Positions 38,901 through 46,510 of a stretch of 64,000 bases of DNA are shown here, piece by piece; the stretch's first letter is position 1, and the number at the start of each line of letters is the position of its first letter. The stretch is from Mytilus galloprovincialis (taxonomy: Eukaryota; Mollusca; Bivalvia; Mytilida; Mytilidae), in assembly GCF_965363235.1 (NCBI RefSeq), contig NC_134843.1, forward strand, positions 51,827,535-51,891,534, in the 5' to 3' direction. Both the position numbers and the translations under genes were made by a program. The notes beneath the pieces were generated by a model that saw only the letters and a list, made by a program, of their open reading frames with translations, was not told the DNA's origin and did not search any database.

Positions 38901-41900
38901 TTTGATACAATATTTCTTTTTTTTTTATTTGCTATTTTCTTTTACGCCAATACTAAGGACACCCCAGCTAATATAATCCTCAGATAGCTTCGATGTGCAG
39001 CATGCTAAGAAATGTCGTAAGTCGATCCTAACTATATCATATTTTCTGTCTTAAGAATATCTTATAGGACTAACCTTAGGACAGTGTCGATAAACAGGCC
39101 ACAGTTATCATAATGTTAGTATGTAACAAATGTATTTTAATTTAAATGAATAAATGTCTTTTATTTACTCGCATTTACATTTTAGGCATTAAGCTTAATG
39201 CCTGCACACATTTTTCAGGATTTAAGCTTAAATCCTAGGATTTAAGACTAATGCCTAACAACATTTAGGCAATAGACTTACTGCCTAGGCGTTAGCTTAT
39301 TGCCTAGGATTTAAGCTTAATGCCTAATTTTATTTATTGCCGCTAACATATATATATGTCATGTACATATGTACACCAAAATGTAAAATTCATAAAAATT
39401 AAATCTTTCATAAACATAATACAAAAGGAAAGCGATTACAGGCACAGGCTCCTCTTTCCCATACACAAAAAAAAATAGATAGCCATGCATCCTCTAAATT
39501 CATATCTCATATTTTAAAAGAAATTTACACATTGAAATTAACCACTGAATCACCCACCCATTTCAGAGCTTATACATGTACATGTATCTCATGACCAGGA
39601 AATATTACAAATTTGATATGCCTGTACAGATTCTTTATATCCCTTATGTTATATTATTCCTATAGGCTATAGTCATATATATTTATACAACTAATCATGC
39701 TACTTAGAAATGATAATCCATTGACAATATTAATTTCTTTCAAAAAATGTACTTCAACTTGATTGATATCATAATATTATCAAAATAATGGTGTTATGAC
39801 AGTGGTGGTTCATGGATTCAAATTAAAACAAGGTTGTGAGTGCCCTGAAAATGTAAAAAAAAATCAGCTTGCATATATTTATGTACACTGTACACTATTA
39901 TAATACATGTTTTCTTTGCCTGTAACTTTTATGTATTGAGCAGAAATTTATAATAATAGATATATATAAAATTGCGAATGGAAATGGGTTATGTGTCAAA
40001 GAAACAGCAACCAAACAAAGAGCAGACAGCAGTCTACAGCCACCAATGGGTCTTCATTGGATCAAGAAAATATGTTTTTTCTTGGTAATTTATTTGGCTA
40101 ATTTGTATTCATGTGTTGATAACAACAATGCCAAATTAATTAAATTTTGCTTTGAATAATTTAGTATAATAGATTTAGTAATTGTATGTACCTTTGCTTT
40201 ATATTTACAGGATGGAGAAAGATGTTCACTATGAATCAAAAATTCAAAACAGAGGACTTTTATATATCAACAAAAACAATTGCAGTACATGCACATATAC
40301 ATGTATTTAAGGTATGATATACATACAGCAAGAAAACAGTAATCAAATGGAATGTCAAATTATTTTGTTTAAAATAGAAAACAAGATGACTAGAATATAT
40401 TAACATGATCATGATGATTAGGGTAAGAAATCCAAATGTGTCGTTTCAGGGTAACACCAGTGGGTTATTTTACAATGCGCTATGATTTCAATCTCACAAA
40501 TATGGAACAAAACATGATAGACGAATATGAATTAACACTATTTTGATAATGAAATAGACTGAAAATATTTTACATTTAACAGTCAGACAAGAAAATTGCC
40601 AATGGAATAAATTTGGAATGGAAGTTAAAATTTATAGTTTATAGGTCCAAGAATCATACACAGACTTTAAGACGAAATGGTAATAGTTTAAAGATTTTAT
40701 GCTACATATATTATCTATACTGTATAATTTCAAGATAGTTTCATTTGGATTTAAAACTAATTTCAAGAATGAAGGGTTCAGTACTTTAAAATTCATTAAT
40801 AAAGATTTAAAACAATATAAGGGAATTAACTCTTACATGATGTGCATCATATCCATGAGAATATCAGAAGTGTTTAAATAAACTTGAACATTTTTCAGAT
40901 ACATGTAAGAGAATGACTTAAGCAGACCATACATGTGTATTTGGGTCAATGATGCCCATAACAATGAAATATAATATATTAAAATTATCATTTATCATTT
41001 ATCATTACTTTTCAATTGAATCAACACACTTAATTTAATAACAAATTTATTTTTTTCATTTTCAGTACACTGTCAGCATGGTCAGAAGAAGAATTTTACT
41101 GGAGGATTAAAATTTTGATACCTGGAATCAGCAGTGAATATGAAAATGAAAATGAGATATATTCATGTACAGAATGGTAACCGAAGTGGCTCAATTGTTT
41201 ATTAGCAGACATTTTTTTTGAACTTATGCAGGATTGAATAAATGAAACTTAAGCTGACTATGGGCTCAATGTGTAGTAAAAAGAGGATTTTGAAATATAT
41301 GCAAGATTCATCAACATTAAAATGTGCACAAGTGAAATATCACCTTATTTAGTAAAAAAAAAAAGCAGATAATTGACTCAGTTGTTTTCATGAAAAAAAA
41401 TTTCAAAGCAATATATCACTGTTGTATAATTAATAAGATTCCTCATTTTTGTTGAACCTGCAACTTTTGTTGCAGAAAGCTCTACAAAGAGATAGTGATC
41501 TGGCCACTATGGAAGTGGGGTTAGGTAACTACTCAAAAGACTTATATTTTAAAGGGTTGAAGACCTGGATGCTTCATCCTTGGTATATAGATGCCTCATG
41601 TTAAGAAGTTTCTCTCAGGCACATGTCCAATGTCCTTGACCTCATATTCATGGTTCAGTGACTTCTTGTAAAGAAAGTTAAGATTTTTTGTAATGTTAAA
41701 TTCTCTCTCATTATAAGTAATAGGATAACTATATTTGGAATGTCATACATTTGTACCTGGCAAGGTCCTCATGCCCGTCAGACAGTTTTCACTTGTCCTC
41801 TTTTCATGGATCAGTGAACAAGGTTAAGTTTTGGTGGTCAAGTCCATATCTCAGATACAACATGTATAAGCAATAGGTCTAGGATAGTTGGTGTATTGAA

Positions 41901-44900
41901 GGACTGTAAGGTGTAAATGTCCAACTCGCAGGTGTCATCTGACCTTGACCTTATTTTCATGGTTCAGTGGTTATACATGTACATGTAGTTAAGTTTTTGT
42001 GTTTTGGTCTGTTTTTCTTATACTGTATACAATAGGTCTACTGTATTTGGTGTATGGAACGATTGTAAGGTGTTCATGTCTAGCTGGCAGGTGTCATCTA
42101 ACCTTGACCTCATTTTGATGGTTCAGTGGTAAAAGTTAAGTTTTTGATTTTTGGCCTTTTTTTCTAATACTATATGCAATTGGTCAACTATATTTGGTGT
42201 ATGGAAATATTTTATGATCTACATGTCATTCACACAGGTTTTATTTGAACTTGACCTCATTTTGACAGTTCATTGTCCAATGTTAAGTTTTTTTTTTGTT
42301 TTGGTCTGTTTTCTTAAACTATGAGCAATAGGTCAACTATATTTGTTGTATGGAAGATTTGTTTTCTGTACACGACTGCCTGTAACAGTTCATCTGACCT
42401 TTATCTCATTTTCATGGTTCATTGGTCAATGTTTAGTTTACTTGTTTAATGTTAAGTTTGTGTGACAGTTGTAATAAAGCTTTATATTTAGGACCATCAA
42501 CATAATATCAATGATAAGTTAGTAAAGAAAAAGCGAGACATTTCAGCGTGTGCACTCTTGTATTGTATACTTCTGAAAAACGAATATATCATCCCTCTGG
42601 ACTGAAGTGTTTCCCTTTTATTTTGCATGCGTGTAATTTAAAGAAATCTCACTTTTACCTTTTGGCTAATTCAAGTTTTACCATTCCAGAATTATTTGAC
42701 TATTTTCATGGTAAATAAGACTTTTACCTTTTACCCATATGTTGTAAAACTCTATTTTCAAGAATTGAATCACAAGGATGAATTTGATCAAATAAGCTCA
42801 CTTTTGGATACTTATCACATATCACATACTTAAATTGTCTATTAAATTGAAAATGGAAATGGGCAAGGTATTAAAGAGACAACCCTATCAAAGAGCAGAA
42901 AACTTGTCTGACAGAGCAGAAACAATAGTGTGCTTAGATTGATTTTTTCACTTTTGCCCTATTATTGAGATTTAGTGAAAGAATTTTAATTGTTTTATCC
43001 CTATCAATTTAGGGAGAGGGGAATCAGTATTCAACACTGCATTACTACATGTATATATCCTACCACCAGTTACAAATGTATGATATAAACAACCATGCTT
43101 TGAACATAGCCCCTGTGACTGAAAGGGGAAAAGAGATGCACAACATATAAAACATATTCCATATGGCTAGCTACATTATATCATTTAAAATACTTCATTG
43201 ATTTTTTTAAAGTGGAACAGTTTTTTGTAATAAGTTATTTTACTATAGGTACTACAGTTCCCTTTCAGTTTGCCTGCTTAAGGCTTGATTACAGTTCTAA
43301 TATGAAAATCAGAAGTTTGAGTATGATTGCCAATGAGACAACTCCTCACCAGATACTAAATGACTTAATATATATTATAGATCTCTGACAGCCTTCAACA
43401 TTTATTATAGCAGAACCAATAACGTATAGTAAGCTACATGTATATAAAAGACCCCTAAATAACATGACACAAAACTACCTGAAAAGGAATATTCTGTGAC
43501 TGTGTGCAAAAGTGAAATATGTTTAATTAAAAATAAAAGCATATGATGCAATGGATGCAGATTAATAAATAGTCAATCCAGAAAAAAATCCTACTATAGA
43601 TCTCCAATGTTATAGTTTATGTGGTTTATCAAAAGAAGTTGGCAACAAACTTTTACATACTTCATTCAAATAATTTACATTAAACAAAATAACAAAAAAA
43701 AAAGATGAACATATAGGTCTACTGTTGAATGGATATAAAGGTAAAGCACCTAGGACAGACAAATACTAGTACAAACACACCAGGATTCTCTTCGAATTCC
43801 CACCACCTAGAATAGCAAATGGTCGCCCCCTTTTCCCCCTATGCATAGATACATGTATATTATTATATATATATATGTAATACTAATATAGTAGTCATAA
43901 ATAATCATTTTCCTAAGGAACTGCAGATTTGAAATATGTAAAGTCATGAAGAGGTTGAACCTTCACTGCAAATCAGAAATTGAGAACCATAAGTCCTAAA
44001 AATTACGCATGCCTTTGATAAAATTAAAAGAGCAAGCCCCCTCCCCCCCCTTTTGACAAAAAAAGAAACAAAACACATAACGATAACTGTATTAATGAAT
44101 GAAAGGAAAATTATGAAAGAAATCGATATGACCAAACAGATAAGTTGTTCATTTCAAAAACTCAGCGGCCGGTAACAATATGCACGAAATGAATCTTTTC
44201 TCAACTTTATTAAAGTACGATGATCTACGATGTCAACAAGTCAATCTCATGATGTTGATGCAGGCCTTAAACTGTTAGTTTACCAAGTAAAGCCTGGTTT
44301 GGTATAACGTTGATATGGTTTCAACATACTGCCTGACTTTCCTGACATTAAGATAAACAAAATTTATACAAAGTCTACAAAGAAGAAAAGATTCCAACTT
44401 TTACTGACATTTTACGTTGACATTTTCGGCGCCGGAAATTGACAACGTTTATCTATGTATTGACACAACATCGGATAGGGTCGATTCCGGCATATTCTGT
44501 TAAAAAAAATCAGTAGCACTTAAAATTTAATGATGTTTTAAAATATATTCATTTTGTTTCAATGATATTTAGTTGATAATTAATTTAGAGAGATGAATAG
44601 CTATCGTGTACTTCAGAAACAAGGGGAAAGGAGGACCACGCCCCCATAGTGGGGACATACAAAATAAAGATGACCGTTCTCCATTTCTACTCGATAGAAG
44701 TGCCTAATTTTTTTATAACATCTGTATTATGTACCAAAGATTATAAAATGCAAGTATAAAAAAAATCGAGGCGGAGATTTTTTAGAATCAGCTAATAATT
44801 ATAGCAGACCAATAAACGTAATAGACAAATAGGCGAAAATGGCGCCTTCTTCAATTTCGAAAAAAAGGCTATAATTTTACAATTTATTGACACATATTGA

Positions 44901-46475
44901 TATTTTTATAGGGGTTACATATATAAGGATTCAGCTATTCTTGATAGTTGAATGAATATTTACTTTAAAAACAGAATCTTTCCCAATTTCTAATTCTACC
45001 GGCCATGCTAGGAAAAACTTATAAAAAATTGAGACCCCTACTTTAAAATGGGTACAATTTTTTGCCCTACTTTGGACACCCATTTTCTTTACGGATTTCG
45101 ATGTGAAAAACTAGCAAAATTACGATGTAAAAAATTCGAGGTAATTGAAGGATAGGCTTTTTTTTTGTACCCCTTTTTAATATCGCTATTTAATTCTATA
45201 GTGCAGAAAATCGAAATCCGAAATTCTATGTTCAGATGTGAAAAAATAAGATTTTCTTTAATTTTTTTGTTCAAACATGAAAATAATAAGTAAACTCATA
45301 TATTTTTTCTTTTATAAATGTGCTTACAATCAACAGCATTTACCGCCGGTACTTTGCTGTAAACGAATGAATATTTTGTACAAAAGCGCGCCATTTTTCA
45401 GCTGACGTCGGCCGACGCAAAAAAGTCCAATTTTCGGCATAGGACTACTGAGCGCCACCGAATCACATTTTGGCCAAAAGGGCACATCCGGTTGTCCTAC
45501 TGATCACGACGATTAAACGTATAGAAAAACACAACTCATGTACACGTATTTTCCGACACCACCGCCATCGAATTACCATGGTGAAGCTATAATCTAGCTA
45601 CCTTTCAAATGATTTTTATTAATTGTACCATTAAATATCATATTAGTCTTAAAATTGAATGTTAATTTATATTCAAAACATTTTGTTTATACAATTTCTT
45701 TGATACCTCAAGGATGCATGTAGGTCGGGTTTTGTCAGATGTTCAGACTATTTTTTTTTCCCAACGATACGTGGAAAAAATTTGTTTGATAGCCCAATTT
45801 TCTTTTCATACTAGATTTCATTAGCTAATAAATATATCTTTTTCTGAAATTTGAAAATTTAAGCAGATTCTAGATTTTTTTTCTCGATTTGAGACCCAAA
45901 TGATCAATAGCAAATTTAAGGTAAAATAACGAGTAAGTCTTTTTCGCCATTTTAAAAAATCAAATACTTTGAAAAAGGAGCTCAACATCTATTATGTTTT
46001 TTAGCTTATTTTGTTCCTTACCAACTTATGGTTTTCTGACTTATGAGTTCACTTTTAAATACTATATTGTTTAATTTCACAAATGAAAGGGGTGGTGGAG
46101 ATTTCATTTATCTCAAATAAAGTAAATACATTGCAATTCTATTTTGGAGCCAAATTTGCTTGAAAATTGAAATTTTTTACTTTTATGTTATTTGAAAGTT
46201 CAATATATTATATGATTTAAAATGCAGACTACTAAAATAAAATGTTGAATCTTATTTTAGCCTTTTTTTTTTTGTTTGAATACAACCTGCACAATATTCT
46301 AAGTCATCGACGTTTATTTTGCAAACTTATTATCCTTGATTATTGTGTCTGTCTTACCTTTGAATATTCCAGATTCTAAGTCAGTACTATTGACCGTAGA
46401 ACTAATGGTAAGCGTATTTCCATAGGCTGTTATCCAGATCAAGAAAACCAGCAGCATGTTACACGACGGTAACAT
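13716..46475 (-). CDS. Secreted multi-module protein: signal peptide, seven six-Cys modules, EGF domain, IgGFc-binding-type domain (10 exons)
   Basis: Spliced model from GT/AG borders; every intron is phase 1. Ten exons total 2277 nt, 758 residues plus stop. Residues 1-20 are a signal peptide. About residues 40-320 are seven 40-residue modules, each with the spacing C-x5-C-x5-C-x4-C-x-C-x10-C and an aromatic-W-x-(G/N) turn before the last Cys. Then follow one ordinary EGF domain and about 400 residues resembling the IgGFc-binding N-terminal domain of Fcgbp-like proteins (IIASKPVVVVSGN, FLVIPTRFTSTEYLIPSF). The product should be extracellular. Binding or immune roles are inferred from the family only. 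The gene spans 32.8 kb with a 14.9-kb first intron full of mobile elements. Exon order is clear, but extra or alternative exons cannot be excluded and there is no transcript evidence. Confidence 0.8.
15213..15299 (+). repeat. tRNA-derived relic (tRNA-Leu/Ser-like with long variable arm)
   Basis: A perfect B box (GGTTCGAATCC near 15279) and an A-box-like TGGTCGAATG at 15219 lie 60 bp apart. Seven bases at 15213-15219 (TTTCAGG) can pair with CTTGAAA at 15293-15299, with one G-U. The T stem is only partly paired and no convincing anticodon arm is seen. I read it as a decayed tRNA pseudogene or the head of a tRNA-derived SINE, not a working tRNA gene. Confidence 0.5.
16745..16855 (-). CDS. Exon 9: EGF domain
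   Basis: Acceptor TTTTCACAG|AT and donor GCAG|GTATTCC, 111 nt, phase 1-1. The product carries the classic spacing C-x4-C-x5-C-x8-C-x-C-x8-C, with ICAIEQCLNGGNC and CVCAEGYLGDKC. There is no clear calcium-binding consensus before the first Cys. Confidence 0.85.
16895..17170 (-). repeat. Dispersed repeat matching the 3' tail of Naiad family C
   Basis: On the minus strand this matches 56500-56805: AACATGTTTAACCCCGCCGC near one end, CAAGTCAGGAGCCTCTGGCC, and CCCCATTTCCATTCTCAA at the other. At 55565-56810 the same text follows a reverse-transcriptase fragment, so it is probably that element's untranslated tail. It lies in the intron between exons 8 and 9. Confidence 0.7.
17745..20291 (+). CDS. 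Naiad ORF: partial GIY-YIG endonuclease, CxC linker, reverse transcriptase
   Basis: A single open frame of 848 codons. Residues 1-75 are the C-terminal half of a GIY-YIG endonuclease (MNQHRSD, then RENFWIRELGTAMPYGCND with the conserved Glu and Trp). The CxC linker (CDC, then SPSGHVITGDLN) is near residue 280. Reverse-transcriptase blocks are PADKASNHIVFICK (about 404), LYWIPKLHKIPYKQRYIAG (about 475), FDFSTLYTTIP (motif A, about 559), VGIPMGTNCAPLLADLF (motif B, about 647), YIDD (motif C, about 692) and AYGIYISQLIRYSRAC (about 772). An endonuclease N-terminal to the transcriptase separates this clade from classical Penelope elements, where it is C-terminal. The Met at 17745 is only the first ATG inside the domain, and homologous codons precede it. 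The transcriptase could be functional; the endonuclease is incomplete. Confidence 0.92.
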   Translation: MNQHRSDNKDPQFRVLYNHCNQPDHDPSLSMKVRIIEKIYHHTNSPVLSTPFRKDRENFWIRELGTAMPYGCNDYVKRVGNLSSPACSDVNVMSLFNTTLRNRRSHGQKRYHRPNVKKSSKSRSASGSFNDLLSHLHHPLGLHYIRIILFSLPVNFLKCLRDYALDKGGTNTFSPIYRLVSIICDVALFRLFKPVRSEPLHEEKRKFLPVYFTNRGIDAINISNVLHNKEVTSKIPICFQNQSVPIVSYCYTKTIAPKIFNYKQALQDLDLEQYLKKPLTCDCSHSPYNYSPSGHVITGDLNIIQHENLRKVISRGPKFRGPQHINWNHNFKIIIDSIEDYARAWAKREEVQLDTLSEWVKTIRSLIKRRIHKLKNCVNDRPKSIFSDKEVVKCLSSFQDKYVVPADKASNHIVFICKSYYYECLIKELGINEHSGNPTYKNISFDKDEILANHKSFMVYMNIALNNKSEDLPCLYWIPKLHKIPYKQRYIAGSSACSTKELSIRLTKILSAVKEGLQIYCETVYSRSGINHMWILKNSKELLDNFKSRSFSEISSIKTFDFSTLYTTIPHMKLKNHLKEIIHNAFHHKNGSIRYKFITLGYHKAYFVNKEQKDNTYYTEEQVISMLEFLIDNIFVEFGGRLFQQIVGIPMGTNCAPLLADLFLFSYESEFLQTLVKNKKIKEARLFNFTFRYIDDVLSINNPNFSDWIPLIYPPELEIKETTDTASSASILDLYLEFDIHSHLSTRIYDKRDDFNFEIINFPHLSSNIQTSPAYGIYISQLIRYSRACSSYSDFVKHHQCLSRKLMNQGYVKERLVLFLKKFIGRYQELVDKYSISTLQIIQDGLEV
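20360..20735 (+). repeat. Tandem repeat in the 3' tail of the Naiad B copy (about 3 units of about 110-120 bp)
   Basis: The phrase ACTTTTACTGTTAAGTC...ACTTTGAACGACAAAATTAT recurs about every 110-120 bp (for example TACTTTGAACGACAAAATTA near 20433 and 20703). Units differ from each other by several per cent. It directly follows the stop at 20291. Confidence 0.75.
20990..21200 (+). repeat. Dispersed repeat (CAAGTCAGGAATATGACAGT-type)
   Basis: The stretch around 21020-21190 (GGTTTAGCTAGCTATAAAAC, CCTGTACCAAGTCAGGAATA) is familiar to me as a common bivalve repeat. This is recall, as there is no second copy in the window. It may belong to a retroelement tail. Confidence 0.4.
21421..21540 (-). CDS. 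Exon 8: six-Cys module 7
   Basis: 120 nt, phase 1-1, acceptor GTTTTAG|AAAG and donor CAAAAA|GTAATA. The Cys spacing is C-x5-C-x5-C-x4-C-x-C-x10-C, with CQCDLMEYWTQAAC at the end. The longer open frames through this exon on this strand are artefacts of unspliced reading. Confidence 0.85.
22035..23336 (-). mobile_element. 5'-truncated Naiad-type fragment, family C, interrupted by a DNA element
   Basis: On the minus strand 23336-23239 encodes the last 31-32 residues of a reverse transcriptase (TVVRSLKIAYFGFNIDSLI...LHRN and a stop), matching the end of the frame at 55540-56166. After an interruption (22541-23218) the matching tail resumes at 22540 (TTGGCATGACACGGGTTAT) and runs to about 22035. 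The fragment lies in the intron between exons 7 and 8. Confidence 0.8.
22541..23218. mobile_element. MITE-like DNA element of about 0.68 kb nested in the family C copy
   Basis: The ends are inverted: GGGATGGTGTTCTCAAAAG at left and the inverse of GGGTGGTGTTCCCGAAGC at right. Further inside, CCTAAG/CTTAGGA words are mirrored. A TTGG flanks or overlaps both ends, so a short target duplication is possible but not certain. No transposase is present. Pieces with related words occur at 38955-39100 and 61690-61800. Confidence 0.7.
23601..23720 (-). CDS. Exon 7: six-Cys module 6
   Basis: 120 nt, phase 1-1, acceptor TTTCAG|AAAAAG and donor GAGAAAA|GTAAGAG. Spacing is as in the other modules. It has one extra Cys directly after the fifth (CVCCEQDFWDGQLC), giving seven cysteines, an odd number, so one might pair elsewhere or between chains. 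Confidence 0.85.
24478..24597 (-). CDS. Exon 6: six-Cys module 5
   Basis: 120 nt, phase 1-1, acceptor GTTTTAG|GAAAAT and donor CCATAA|GTATGTA. It encodes CMKEGECDTTLYC and CQCASSDYWTGSAC with the standard spacing. Confidence 0.85.
24601..26870. other. Intron with a fragment of a dispersed tail repeat
   Basis: No gene is seen. The segment 25170-25340 on the minus strand resembles the tail of Naiad family A (CATGGCATTATCAG, GGTGGGGTTCGTGTTC). The rest is AT-rich sequence without recognised content. The 76-codon frame at 25978-26208 has no support. Confidence 0.5.
26876..26995 (-). CDS. Exon 5: six-Cys module 4
   Basis: 120 nt, phase 1-1, acceptor ATTACAG|AACATG and donor CCCCAA|GTGAGAT. It encodes CSSFIECAENLEC and CQCSKSEYWDNSKC with the standard spacing. 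Confidence 0.85.
27492..27611 (-). CDS. Exon 4: six-Cys module 3
   Basis: 120 nt, phase 1-1, acceptor TTTTTACAG|AAAAG and donor TTATTTA|GTAAGTA. It encodes CTNSNECGGKLLC and CQCPIDLFWNGSKC. Upstream text contains a Lys-rich lead with a possible sequon (SNDT). Confidence 0.85.
27660..28315. other. Intron sequence without recognised element
   Basis: The block 27780-28130 is less AT-rich than its surroundings and may be old mobile DNA, but I cannot name it. Confidence 0.3.
28316..28490. repeat. Degenerate AGGTCGCAAGGTCG repeat
   Basis: GGTCGCAAGGTCGC, GGTCGCGAGGTCG, GGTCGCAGGTCG and GGTCGGAAGTCG occur in order at about 28356-28465, each followed by a T-rich run. It is a low-order tandem repeat, and the open frame through it (28316-28549) is a by-product. 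Confidence 0.55.
29270..29810. repeat. Degenerate foldback made of TCGTAGTGAGGTCG-like words
   Basis: From about 29330 to 29590 the plus strand is rich in words like GTAGTGTGGTCGTG. From about 29610 to 29800 it is rich in their complements (CACTACGA, TTACGACCT). The switch lies around 29590-29620, so the whole can fold on itself imperfectly. It lies in the intron between exons 3 and 4. Confidence 0.6.
29900..30130 (+). repeat. Decayed SINE-like fragment
   Basis: GTGTTGAAGGCCGTACGTAC followed by GGAGAAATATCTCAATGGCA matches the layout of the SINE-like pair at 50893-51560 (ATTGTTGAAGGCCGTAT, then GGAGAGTTCTCATTGGCAC). Confidence 0.5.
30370..30600. repeat. Short tandem repeat with ATAATCGCAGTAAA units
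   Basis: AACGTACAATAATCGCAGTA recurs three times at about 38-bp spacing (30424, 30461, 30499), then degenerates into words like those of the 29270-29810 foldback. Probably a related piece. Confidence 0.65.
30740..30859 (-). CDS. Exon 3: six-Cys module 2
   Basis: 120 nt, phase 1-1, acceptor TTTTTCTAG|AGAAAAC and donor GTAACTA|GTAAGCT. It encodes CKQTTECETTLFC and CQCAQTNYWNGNIC. A closer GT (at GTAACT) would break the phase, so the GTAAGC donor was chosen. Confidence 0.85.
31316..31435 (-). CDS. Exon 2: six-Cys module 1
   Basis: 120 nt, phase 1-1, acceptor TTATTAAG|GATTGAC and donor AATGGAG|GTAATAC. It encodes CETTHQCIGKLVC and CQCSENHIWNGTNC, with sequons NSS and NGT. It follows the signal-peptide exon after a 14.9-kb intron. 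Confidence 0.85.
31440..32590. other. Very AT-rich intron sequence
   Basis: Nothing recognisable here, apart from long A/T runs. Confidence 0.4.
32600..35640 (+). mobile_element. BEL/Pao LTR-retrotransposon fossil, broken
   Basis: Plus-strand remnants in the usual order: a gag part near 32990-33300 (PYFNGDILKWQTFWDCF is typical of BEL/Pao gag), more gag with Cys/His zinc knuckles near 34290-34840 (CFSCFGSHRVATC), and a retropepsin-like part near 34920-35400 (FDEGAQRTFI with the LLIGADHYW motif). No reverse transcriptase, RNase H or integrase was seen, and no LTR pair was identified. It carries several breaks, including a nested insertion at 33301-34140, and lies in intron 1 of the host gene. 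It is likely old. Confidence 0.8.
33301..34140. mobile_element. hAT-like non-autonomous element, about 840 bp, nested in the BEL/Pao fossil
   Basis: The ends are inverted (AGGCGCGTAGCTCC at left, the inverse of AGGGGCGTAGCTAG at right) and flanked by an exact direct repeat GACAACC (33294-33300 and 34141-34147). The CAGGGGCGTAGC-type end resembles hAT families, which make 8-bp duplications; an eighth base does not match here. No transposase is visible. Confidence 0.75.
35792..36373. repeat. MITE with nested palindrome, about 580 bp
   Basis: The ends are inverted: AAGGAGTAGATTCAGTAAG at left, and the inverse of CTTACCGGACTTACTCCTT at right. Inside, GAAAGTGGCCGCATTCGTGT (about 36032) is mirrored by ACACGGATGCGGCCACTTTC (about 36122). 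No coding capacity. Confidence 0.75.
36440..36610. repeat. Left member of an inverted pair (partner 45370-45570)
   Basis: GTCGGAAAATACG, then about 80 bp later CAGTAGGACAACCGGA, then CGCCGCTCAGTGATACGG. The same words in the same order appear on the opposite strand at 45570-45400. This GC-richer block could be the end of a large element or a duplicated regulatory block. Confidence 0.5.
36787..37071. repeat. MITE with 42-bp inverted ends and 'GTCCTGCC + T-run' core
   Basis: AGGGAGCTACCATTTGATTT at left is exactly mirrored by AAATCAAATGGTAGCTCCCT at right, and the match continues through a G7/C7 run. The core contains about six copies of TCCTGCC/TCCTGAC followed by T-runs. Confidence 0.85.
37510..37680. 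repeat. hAT-type MITE, about 155 bp
   Basis: Ends TAGGCGGATTAAGG and the inverse of CTGGATCCGCCACTA. Similar GTGGCGGATCCAG ends are common in short hAT elements of marine invertebrates (recall). The possible flanking duplication GGACCCCA / AGACCCAC is imperfect. Confidence 0.6.
37759..39347. mobile_element. Foldback DNA element of about 1.6 kb with repeated AGGCAATAAGCTT words in its arms
   Basis: GTTAGCGGCAATAA at 37759 and TTATTGCCGCTAAC at the right end (39334-39347) are inverse copies, and the match continues with interruptions for over 100 bp. Each arm holds many AGGCATTAAGCTTAATGCCT-like palindromes. CATATATATATG lies just outside both ends, possibly a target duplication in a TA tract. 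No transposase frame was found inside. Confidence 0.8.
39960..40080 (-). repeat. Fragment of the Naiad family C tail repeat
   Basis: Minus-strand match to the end of the 56490-56810 tail (ATTGCGAATGGAAATGGG with TGTGTCAAAGAAACAGCAAC on the plus strand). A shorter scrap is at 42845-42900. Confidence 0.55.
41440..42575 (+). repeat. Tandem-repeat-bearing dispersed element (about 140-150-bp units)
   Basis: CTTGACCTCATTTTGATGGT, GGTTCAGTGGT, AGTTAAGTTTTTG, GGTCTGTTTT, CAATAGGTCAACTATATTTG and GTGTATGGAA recur in this order five or more times between 41640 and 42450. A unique head (TGTTGCAGAAAGCTCTACAA near 41470) and tail (GACATTTCAGCGTGTGCACT near 42537) bound it. I recognise it as a widespread bivalve repeat; Helentron-like structure is a guess. 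Confidence 0.65.
42576..46357. other. Rest of intron 1, mostly unrecognised
   Basis: A SINE-like scrap in minus orientation is at 43310-43450 (TGATTGCCAATGAGACAACT, CTGACAGCCTTCAACA). The 45370-45570 block is the inverse partner of 36440-36610. Otherwise AT-rich without identifiable content. Confidence 0.45.
45370..45570. repeat. Right member of the inverted pair (partner 36440-36610)
   Basis: On the minus strand it reads GTCGGAAAATACG, CAGTAGGACAACCGGA, then GGTGGCGCTCAGTAGTCCTA. It matches the left member with gaps. Confidence 0.5.
46358..46475 (-). CDS. Exon 1: signal peptide
   Basis: 39 codons plus one base from ATG 46475. MLPSCNMLLVFLIWITAYGN is a strong signal peptide, followed by a Thr/Ser-rich stretch with sequon NST. 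The donor is TTCAAAG|GTAAGACAG, phase 1, and splices in phase to exon 2 (FKG-LTINSSC). The paralogous exon is at 2014-2128. Confidence 0.8.
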
Positions 46476-46510
46476 TTTGACTATCTGGAGTTAATGCCTG
46501 TTACTCAATT

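Noticed and set aside
36440-45570. Idea that the 9-kb inverted pair bounds a Polinton/Maverick
   Set aside because: No capsid, polymerase B or integrase signal between the blocks, and the blocks are short and gapped.
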